A stretch of 6,533 nt of DNA, from contig JAUWDL010000080.1 of assembly GCA_030608825.1 (NCBI GenBank), forward strand, positions 1 through 6,533, in the 5' to 3' direction. Every line of letters begins with the position of its first letter. Positions within the stretch are counted from its first letter, which is position 1. This stretch comes from Gemmatimonadales bacterium. GTDB lineage: Bacteria; Gemmatimonadota; Gemmatimonadetes; Palauibacterales; Palauibacteraceae. The notes beneath the pieces are model-generated. The model was not told the DNA's origin, ran no database searches, and worked only from the letters and a program-made list of their open reading frames with translations. Below are positions 1 to 5,233 of the stretch, piece after piece. The position numbers and the translations under genes were made by a program.

Positions 1-852
1 CGCCGGAAGCGGCGTTGCAATCGTGAGCAGCAGCGTCATCGCACCCTCCCGAACGATGAGGCCGCCTGGCGTCACGATGGCGAGGTAGCCCGCCACGTAG
101 CTGGCCGCGAAGACCCCGGTGAGCGTCCGGATGTCACCCACCGGCGCCTCCGACACCCCCGCGATCAGGAACCAGAGGCCCGCCCCGTAAACCCACCAGG
201 CCAGCAGGAGTGCCACCCCCAGCATCCAGGAGTACGCCCCACCCGTGGGCCGCTCGCGCTCGATCAAGGAGGAGACCGCCGGGCCGTCCTCTCGCAGCAG
301 CTTGGCGAGTGCGGCGGTGGCTCGGCGCAGGGCCGCAGGGTGAAGGGTCAGGGCGAGTGCGACGGCGAGGCCGACCGGCAGGAGGATAGAGACTCCGAAG
401 GCGTCTCCGATCCGATTCCCGAGCGTCAGCAGAGCGGCGGCGATCCCGCTCACCAGCACCACTATCTGGAAGACGAGCGCCGACACGAGCGCCACGGAGC
501 CGGATCGGCCCGTGCCCCGCATGAAGGCCGCCAGCCCCGCCAGCTGCCAGACCTTCCCGGGGATGTAACGTCCCAGGTTGGAGCCGACCCAGGCCGCCAC
601 TCCCTCCGGATACCGGATGTCCTCGCCCAATCGGCGAGCGAGCCAGGTCCACAAGGCGGCCATGCCGAGAAGGTTCACCGTACCGAGTGCGAGGGCCGCG
701 AGAAGCCATCCCGGCCGTGCGATCCAGGTGCCGCTCTTCGATCTTCCAAGCTCGGCGAAGGCGCTCCACTGGCCCTGGAGGGCGAGCGTGATGAACAGAA
801 GCGCCGCGAGCAGGAAAACGGCGAGCGCGACCCGCTTCCACCGGTCGGTCAA
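1..852 (-). CDS. YbhN/AglD-type flippase-like integral membrane protein (C-terminus cut by window edge)
   Basis: Translating the minus strand from a TTG at 852 gives 284 codons with no stop to the left window edge, so the C-terminus (perhaps 30-60 residues, judging from usual family length) is missing. The product is polytopic: hydrophobic segments lie at about residues 8-25, 49-68, 120-141, 152-171, 208-231 and 244-262. Two segments typical of the lysylphosphatidylglycerol synthase TM / UPF0104 family (YbhN, AglD, MprF flippase domain) are visible: NLGRYIPGKVWQLAG at 92-106 and GYLAIVTPGGLIVREG at 255-270. Known members are linked to lipid translocation (MprF) or to lipid-linked sugar pathways (AglD); this one lacks any fused GT2 or lysyl-transferase part in the visible region. 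The TTG overlaps the stop of the upstream YfhO-like gene by 4 bp, and no ATG occurs in frame before residue 64, inside TM2, so TTG is preferred. A purine-rich AGGAAGAGG lies 13 nt upstream, too far to be ideal, so coupled reinitiation is likely. Family assignment is firm; substrate is unknown. Confidence 0.85.
   Translation of the reverse strand, partial: MTDRWKRVALAVFLLAALLFITLALQGQWSAFAELGRSKSGTWIARPGWLLAALALGTVNLLGMAALWTWLARRLGEDIRYPEGVAAWVGSNLGRYIPGKVWQLAGLAAFMRGTGRSGSVALVSALVFQIVVLVSGIAAALLTLGNRIGDAFGVSILLPVGLAVALALTLHPAALRRATAALAKLLREDGPAVSSLIERERPTGGAYSWMLGVALLLAWWVYGAGLWFLIAGVSEAPVGDIRTLTGVFAASYVAGYLAIVTPGGLIVREGAMTLLLTIATPLPA
849..852 (-). other. TTGA stop/start overlap joining yfhO-like and ybhN-like genes
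   Basis: On the minus strand the bases read TTGA: the TGA ends the YfhO-like protein (last residues ATGSP) and the TTG begins the YbhN-like protein (TDRWKR...). A 4-bp overlap of this type normally implies translational coupling. The TTG start is chosen because of this geometry and because the N-terminus it gives is a short basic stretch followed at once by a hydrophobic helix. Confidence 0.7.
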
Positions 853-3218
853 GGGGACCCTGTGGCCTCTTCCTGGTCGGATTCCGGTCGCCGCCGGAGC
901 AGCAGCCAGGCGGCGGCGAGCAGAGTGAGGGTCGCCGTGAGGGCGGAGATGAGGGCGGAGGCGAAGATCGACGTCGATCGGAAGCTGAAGACCAGCTCGT
1001 GCTCCCCTTCGGGCACCTGCACACCGCGAAAGGCGACGTTGGTGCGGTGGATCGGGACCGGACTTCCGTCGATCCGGGCCTCCCAGTCCGGATGATATAT
1101 TTCGCTCACGAAGAGAAGGCCGGGTCTCTCGGCGGACACCGAGAAAACGACCTCGTTCGGCGTGTAGGATCGAATGCTCGCGTCTCCGCTGCCGGCCGAG
1201 ATCTCGCCGTCCTCATCCTCATCGCGAGATCCCGAGGGGGAGCCGGCGTACGCCCACGTCTCCACCACCGCTCGTTCGAGCGGGTCGACGAGTCCCAGGG
1301 TGATGTCCAGCGCAGCCGTCGAGTCATCCACCGTCACGACGCTTGCCGGGAAGAAGGCGTGTGGCGTCGTGTCCGAGATGCGATAGACCCGACCTTTCCT
1401 CCCCTCGGCCGCCTCCGTGAGGAAGGGGAGGTTGATCTGCTCGGCCGTGACGAGGTACTTGAGATCCAGCAGCGACCACAGGACCCGGCGGCCTCCGAGG
1501 TTGGCGTACTCCAGCCCGCCCACCAGCCGCTCGTACCACTCGAGCCGGAAGTTCTGGCTGCCGGTGACGGCCGGGATCGCGAAGTACATGAGCTCGTTGG
1601 GCCGGTAGGAGTCGGGCAGCGGCCACGCCCGTGCGCCGGGCGCCATCTCGGTGGCCAGCCTACGCAGCGCCGGATCTTCCGGAAGCAGCTGTTCCGCAGG
1701 GAGTGCGATCAGGTAGCGTCCGGCCACCCGGCCCATGTCCAGCGCGCCCAGGATCAGGAGGGCGGCGCAGATCCATTCTCCGACCCGGCGCCGCTGCACC
1801 GCTCGAGCGGCGCCCAGCGTGGCGGCCCACACCACCAGCCCGAGTCTCGCCCCGAAACGCAGCGTCCCGAGCACCTCCGCGGGCGGCTCTCTCGTCCAAC
1901 CGACGGGGAACCAGGCGTGAAAAGCCCAGCGGATCAGGCCCTCCGGCGCGAGTGCGGCCGCGAGCAGGGGCAGCGCCAGCAGGCCGGAGCCCAGGAGGAT
2001 TCTCGGCCAGGGCAGTCCCCCGCCCTCCCTGGAGTCCGCGATCGCCTGCCACCCGAAGCCGGCGAGCAGAGCCACCGCGAACGTCACGGGACCGAGCATC
2101 ATCGCCGGGGCCCGAAAGCGTCCGATCAGGGGGACGACCGCGTACGCCAGACGGTGGAGTGGCGTCGCCGCTCCGAGCGCGAAGAGAAGGCCCAGCGCCG
2201 CAGCTGCGGCGAAGAACCACTGCCGGGGGTCCCTCCGGGCGCACATCAGCCCGATCGTCGCCAGAAGAAGCGGCAGGACTCCGAGGTACTCCGTGTGCAG
2301 CTTGAAGGGGTTCGTCCCCCAGTAGAGATCGAGCGAACCGATCAGGTCGGGAAGCAGGAAAGCCGAGAGCTCCTGAGGCGGCAAGGCCCAGGAGCTGGCG
2401 AACGCGTACCCTTCCTGGCCCGGCACGCCGCGTACGGCCAACTCCAGCAACCCGGCCGTGGGCCAGAGCTGCACCGCGCCGACGAGGGCGGCGATGAGGA
2501 ACGCGAGCGCGTACAGACCTGCGGTGGACAGTACGGGGCGCAGCGACCGAGCGTCCCGATACCTGGTCCAGAGGGCGAAGAGGGCGTAAGCGGAGAGCGC
2601 CAACGAGGAGAAGTACATCACCTGCACGTGCGGCGTGAAGATCTGCGCGCCGACGACGAGGCCGAGGAGCAGGAACCAGACCGCTCGCCCACTCCGCATT
2701 CCGCGTTCCAGCAAGCCGAACGCAAGCGGGATCAGGACCATCGCGAACAGGCGTCCGTCGTGACCGCCGTACAGCGTAGAGAGGAGATAGCCGCCGAACA
2801 TGAAGGAGACGCCCGTCACCGCCGAGGCCCACCGCCCGAGGCCGAACGAGCGTCCCGCGAAGTAGCCGAACGCGCCGGAGAGGAAGGTGTGGGCTACGAA
2901 CGTCCAACCGATGGCGCGGTAGAGCGGCATCGCCAGGTAGAGGAGGCTCGTCGGGTAGAACACCGGTCCGGGGAGCACGGCGAGGAACGGGAGACCTCCG
3001 TAGACGAACGGATTCCAGAGGGGCAGGCCCCGCCCCGCCCTCAGCTCGTCCACGGCGAACTTCCTGAGCTGGTAGGCCTGATCCAGCATGTCGGTGCCGA
3101 AGAGCATCCGATCGCCTTGAAACACGAACTCGCGGTAGAGGAACACCGTCGCGGCCGCCACCGCGAGCAGGAAGCCGACGGTTCCCCACCAACCGGGACG
3201 CCGGTCGCCGGGGTTCAA
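849..3218 (-). CDS. YfhO-family multi-span membrane protein, GT-C-like, 789 aa
   Basis: Large polytopic membrane protein of the YfhO family, whose studied Firmicutes members are needed to add sugars from undecaprenyl-phosphate carriers to lipoteichoic acid on the outer face of the membrane. Residues are counted from the TTG at 3218. A first TM helix (about 9-28) leads into an outside loop with TDM at 42-44 (D43 is a candidate catalytic acid, as in GT-C enzymes), LPLWNP at 65-70 and YGGLPFLA at 73-80. Further family-like segments are GGHDGR at 151-156, GRFRAPAMM at 366-374, LLDLKYLVT at 583-591, TPHAFFPA at 618-625 and the C-terminal beta-rich domain with HPDWEARIDG at 709-718 and GVQVPEGEHELVF at 732-744, followed by a last TM helix at about 751-774. 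An open frame continues upstream to a GTG at 3338, but that start would overlap the methyltransferase by 124 bp and add an Arg/Pro-rich tail unlike the family. The TTG has a good Shine-Dalgarno and a 4-bp overlap. An acidic DEDED run at 666-670 sits in the C-terminal domain. Sugar and acceptor are unknown. Confidence 0.88.
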   Translation of the reverse strand: MNPGDRRPGWWGTVGFLLAVAAATVFLYREFVFQGDRMLFGTDMLDQAYQLRKFAVDELRAGRGLPLWNPFVYGGLPFLAVLPGPVFYPTSLLYLAMPLYRAIGWTFVAHTFLSGAFGYFAGRSFGLGRWASAVTGVSFMFGGYLLSTLYGGHDGRLFAMVLIPLAFGLLERGMRSGRAVWFLLLGLVVGAQIFTPHVQVMYFSSLALSAYALFALWTRYRDARSLRPVLSTAGLYALAFLIAALVGAVQLWPTAGLLELAVRGVPGQEGYAFASSWALPPQELSAFLLPDLIGSLDLYWGTNPFKLHTEYLGVLPLLLATIGLMCARRDPRQWFFAAAAALGLLFALGAATPLHRLAYAVVPLIGRFRAPAMMLGPVTFAVALLAGFGWQAIADSREGGGLPWPRILLGSGLLALPLLAAALAPEGLIRWAFHAWFPVGWTREPPAEVLGTLRFGARLGLVVWAATLGAARAVQRRRVGEWICAALLILGALDMGRVAGRYLIALPAEQLLPEDPALRRLATEMAPGARAWPLPDSYRPNELMYFAIPAVTGSQNFRLEWYERLVGGLEYANLGGRRVLWSLLDLKYLVTAEQINLPFLTEAAEGRKGRVYRISDTTPHAFFPASVVTVDDSTAALDITLGLVDPLERAVVETWAYAGSPSGSRDEDEDGEISAGSGDASIRSYTPNEVVFSVSAERPGLLFVSEIYHPDWEARIDGSPVPIHRTNVAFRGVQVPEGEHELVFSFRSTSIFASALISALTATLTLLAAAWLLLRRRPESDQEEATGSP
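3215..3218 (-). other. TTGA stop/start overlap joining methyltransferase and yfhO-like genes
   Basis: The minus strand reads TTGA: TGA (3217-3215) ends the methyltransferase (…ERPAA) and TTG (3218-3216) starts the YfhO-like protein (LNPGDRRPGWW read with Met at position 1). It is the same junction design as at 849-852, which makes the choice of TTG in both places more credible. Confidence 0.7.
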
Positions 3219-3982
3219 GCGGCGGGCCTTTCCAGCATGAAGAACCACTGCGGGGAGAGGGCGCGCAGAGCGCGGTCGACGACCGAAGCCGGAAGAGTAC
3301 GGAACGACATCCAGGTACGCTCCCAGGCCGGACCCCACGTCGTGGCGATCAGATCATCGATGGCCCGACGCGTGATGTCTCGCACGCGGAACCCCGGACC
3401 CGACATCACCTGCTGAAGACGTCCGTAGGAGAGGTATCGGATGTCATCGTATCGTCGCCCTCTTCCACTCGAGCGCAGATAGGCGTGGGCAGCGGCGCTC
3501 GGCAACCAGCTCAGAAGCGGAAGCCGGTAATGGGGTTCCATCAGGACGTACCGGTTGCCCGCCGACACGAAGGCCTGACCGCCGGGTCGGAGCACGCGAT
3601 GAGCCTCCGCGAAGAGGCGCCCGTGATCGCCGACGTGCTCGTAGACGTGGTTCATGATCAGGAAGTCGAGGGCCTCGTCGGCGATCGGGAGGCGAAGGAT
3701 GTCTCCACGGACCATGCCTTGGCGCGCGACGATCACGTGTTCTGATATCTCTATGCCTAAAATAGGTTTAGCGATAGTCTCTTCCAGTACTTTCTTGATG
3801 ATGCCCGTTCCGGATCCGAGGTCGGCGATTCGCTCGGCCGCGGCCAGCTCGTTCAAGCAGAGCTCGGCGATCACGCGCGCCTTCCGGCGTCTACTCTCGA
3901 GGTAGGCGTCGCTGCGAAGTCTCGCCTCGTACCAGTCGCCGGCTCGCTCCCCGTGGCCCTCCACCCCCGGATCGCGACTCAT
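3215..3982 (-). CDS. Class I SAM-dependent methyltransferase, 255 aa
   Basis: Cytoplasmic methyltransferase of the Methyltransf_11/UbiE-like class, of the sort common in envelope polysaccharide clusters. Motif I is IADLGSGTG (52-60), binding SAM; the acidic residue at the end of strand beta-2 is E78 in LGIEIS; the motif II region includes GDILRLP (93-99) and D106, followed by HVYEHV (112-117); motif III is VLRPGGQAFVS (130-140). The C-terminal part (MEPHYRLPLLSWLP at 148-161, then an Arg/Tyr-rich stretch to about 187) is a substrate-side region also seen in sugar- or glycan-associated members. There is no signal peptide or clear TM helix. The ATG overlaps the stop of the GT4 gene by 4 bp (ATGA); an AAGGA lies only 2 nt before the ATG, so coupling rather than independent initiation is likely. 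Codons at residues 63-81 are strikingly AT-rich compared with the rest of the gene. The methyl acceptor (sugar hydroxyl, glycolipid or other) cannot be inferred. Confidence 0.87.
   Translation of the reverse strand: MSRDPGVEGHGERAGDWYEARLRSDAYLESRRRKARVIAELCLNELAAAERIADLGSGTGIIKKVLEETIAKPILGIEISEHVIVARQGMVRGDILRLPIADEALDFLIMNHVYEHVGDHGRLFAEAHRVLRPGGQAFVSAGNRYVLMEPHYRLPLLSWLPSAAAHAYLRSSGRGRRYDDIRYLSYGRLQQVMSGPGFRVRDITRRAIDDLIATTWGPAWERTWMSFRTLPASVVDRALRALSPQWFFMLERPAA
3227..3233 (-). promoter_or_regulatory. Ribosome binding site deciding the TTG start of the YfhO-like gene
   Basis: GGAAAGG on the minus strand lies 8 nt before the TTG at 3218-3216, a normal Shine-Dalgarno spacing. It lies inside the last codons of the methyltransferase gene. 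This supports the 789-residue form over the longer frame beginning at the GTG at 3338. Confidence 0.6.
3741..3800 (-). other. AT-rich patch inside the methyltransferase gene
   Basis: By direct count 22 of 60 bases are G or C (about 37%), and only 9 of 30 in 3741-3770, in a region otherwise near two-thirds GC. It encodes residues 62-81 with codons that are rare elsewhere in this window: AAA, GTA, ACT, GCT, AAA, CCT, ATT, TTA, ATA, ATA, TCA, GAA. The reading frame is intact and the encoded segment joins motif I to the beta-2 acid, so it is functional coding sequence. No convincing -35/-10 promoter pair was found on either strand. Confidence 0.75.
3979..3982 (-). other. ATGA stop/start overlap joining GT4 and methyltransferase genes
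   Basis: Minus-strand ATGA at 3982-3979 holds both the methyltransferase ATG and the TGA that ends the GT4 protein (…ARAQGS). This is the standard coupled-translation overlap. Confidence 0.85.
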
Positions 3983-5229
3983 GATCCTTGTGCGCGTGCC
4001 CGCGAGCGCCTCGAGAGGCCCGCGTGATATACGGTCTCGAGCTCCTCGGTGACACGCTCGAGCGAGAAGCGCCCCTCGACGATGGCGCGCCCACCGCGGG
4101 CAACGTCGCGTGCCCGCTCCGGGTCACCCGCGATCTCGAGGATGGTCTCCGCAAGGGCTTTCGGCTTGGCGGGCGGAACCAGCCAGCCCGTTTCCCCGGG
4201 CCGGACGATGTCCGGGATGCCTCCTACGTCGGATCCGATCACCGGTCGCTCGAAGCCGAGGGCCTCGAGGAGCACGACACCCAGACCTTCAGTGTCTCCC
4301 TTCGCGTCGATCACCGCCGGAAGCACGAAGATGTCACATGCCTCGTAGTACCCGCGAAGATCACACTCCGGAACGTGCCCGGCAAAGCGGACGTCCCGGT
4401 CGACTCCCGCTCTCTTCGCGGCCTCCTGGATCGTGCTCTTCCACTCGCCTTCTCCCACGATGGTCAGCTCCACGGGTCTGGCCTCGCGAACGAGTCCGAG
4501 CGCTTCGACCAGATACTCCACGCCCTTCCGCTCGACCAGACGCCCAACGAATAGCAGACGCAGCGGTCCCGCGCCCGTCAGCGCGGGGCGCCCTTCCCCG
4601 CCGGGTGTCGTAAAGCTGGCCGGGAACGGGATCACATCCACGTCCCGGTCGACCAGCGCCCGTACCCTGGTCGCGGTGGCGGAGGAGATCGCGGTGACGG
4701 CATCGGCGGTCCGAGCGCTCCACGTGAGGAACGGGCGGAGCCAGCGAGCGCGGCGTTCTACCCAGCTGATCTCGACGCTGTAGAAGGTGCAGACGAGGGC
4801 CGCCCGGCCTCCCGACGCGAAGCGGGCGGCGGCGCCGAACAGGGCGTGAGGCACGGGCCAGTGTACGTGCACGACGTCCGGATGCCGCCGTCCCGAACGA
4901 ACGGCGGCCCACAAGCCACCGGCCACGTATGAGGGCAGGAGGGCCGCGTATGCCGGCGATCGTCTCAGGCGGTCCGGCACGGTCTCGTCGTGGGTGAGGG
5001 TCTCCCACGATCGAGGGGCATAGCGAAAGCGCTCGACCGGTATGCCGCCGATGCGCTGCGACCCGAGCCCTCGGTAGGACGGCGCCAGAATCGACGCGTC
5101 CATGCCGCGCGCCCGCTGGGCGGAGACGAGCGCCGAGAGCCAGGGTGTGATGACGTCCTCCTCGTAGCGCTGAAAAGCCGTGACGATGTGGACGATGCGC
5201 AGTCCTTCCACCCGTCCTGGCTCATCCAT
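3979..5229 (-). CDS. GT4-family glycosyltransferase (GT-B fold, retaining), 416 aa
   Basis: Cytoplasmic, probably membrane-peripheral glycosyltransferase that moves a sugar from a nucleotide donor to an acceptor. The length of 416 residues is usual for the family. The N-terminal Rossmann domain starts with LRIVHIVTAF (10-19) and carries HVHWP at 121-125 in the acceptor-side region. The C-terminal donor domain shows FVGRLVERKGVEYLVEAL (227-244, with R230 and K235 as the expected phosphate-contacting residues), IVGEGEW (257-263), VRFAGHVP (280-287) and the EX7E motif with E314 and E322 in DTEGLGVVLLEAL, followed by GSDVGGIPD (332-340) and GWLVPP (349-353). No signal peptide or TM helix is present. 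The ATG at 5229 lies 1 bp after the stop of the GT39-like gene; a GTG at codon 7 is a possible alternative. Donor and acceptor are not predictable from sequence; placement among two GT-C-like genes suggests lipid-linked glycan assembly. Confidence 0.93.
   Translation of the reverse strand: MDEPGRVEGLRIVHIVTAFQRYEEDVITPWLSALVSAQRARGMDASILAPSYRGLGSQRIGGIPVERFRYAPRSWETLTHDETVPDRLRRSPAYAALLPSYVAGGLWAAVRSGRRHPDVVHVHWPVPHALFGAAARFASGGRAALVCTFYSVEISWVERRARWLRPFLTWSARTADAVTAISSATATRVRALVDRDVDVIPFPASFTTPGGEGRPALTGAGPLRLLFVGRLVERKGVEYLVEALGLVREARPVELTIVGEGEWKSTIQEAAKRAGVDRDVRFAGHVPECDLRGYYEACDIFVLPAVIDAKGDTEGLGVVLLEALGFERPVIGSDVGGIPDIVRPGETGWLVPPAKPKALAETILEIAGDPERARDVARGGRAIVEGRFSLERVTEELETVYHAGLSRRSRARAQGS
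4884..4908. repeat. Perfect 8-bp GC-rich inverted repeat inside the GT4 gene
   Basis: GCCGCCGT (4884-4891) and ACGGCGGC (4901-4908) are exact inverted copies separated by 9 nt. It lies within codons for the segment WAAVRSGRR, and Ala/Arg codons in a GC-rich gene can create such pairs by chance. No U-tract follows on either strand, so it is not an intrinsic terminator. Confidence 0.4.
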
Positions 5230-5233
5230 CTCA
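5227..5233 (-). other. TGAGATG junction between GT39-like and GT4 genes
   Basis: On the minus strand the TGA ending the GT39-like protein (5233-5231) is followed by one base and then the GT4 ATG (5229-5227). Only weak purine-rich sequence (GGCGG) precedes it, so initiation probably depends on ribosomes finishing the upstream gene. Confidence 0.75.

Noticed and set aside
134..1024. A 296-codon minus-strand frame at the left end
   Set aside because: It is Arg/Pro/Ser-rich with no domain, spans the end of the YfhO-like gene, and is out of frame with the YbhN-like protein, which has matching signatures across the same DNA.
1197..1231. Two CGAGATC copies flanking the acidic insert of the YfhO-like gene, as a possible duplication or insertion footprint
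   Set aside because: The copies are 28 bp apart and fall in different codon phases, so a simple in-frame duplication does not explain them. Seven-base matches of this kind are common by chance.
1660..3192. A 510-codon minus-strand frame within the YfhO-like gene
   Set aside because: It is an Arg-rich shifted-frame shadow of the same strand. The YfhO frame keeps its motifs and helices over the whole interval, so there is no sign of a frameshift.
3219..3338. Extended N-terminus of the YfhO-like protein from the GTG at 3338
   Set aside because: It would overlap the methyltransferase gene by 124 bp and add a 40-residue tail with no family resemblance. The TTG at 3218 has a well-spaced GGAAAGG and a 4-bp overlap.
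999..3416. An 805-codon open frame on the plus strand, antisense to the YfhO-like gene and part of the methyltransferase gene
   Set aside because: It is rich in Glu, Arg, Gly and Gln with no hydrophobic core or recognisable domain, as expected from the complement of Leu/Ala/Val-rich GC-biased codons. The minus-strand frame has clear family motifs throughout. Its length is explained by scarcity of AT-rich stop codons.
3741..3800. Promoter within the AT-rich patch (TAAAAT on plus, TATTTT on minus)
   Set aside because: No matching -35 hexamer was found about 17 bp upstream on either strand. The hexamers are expected in AT-rich sequence.
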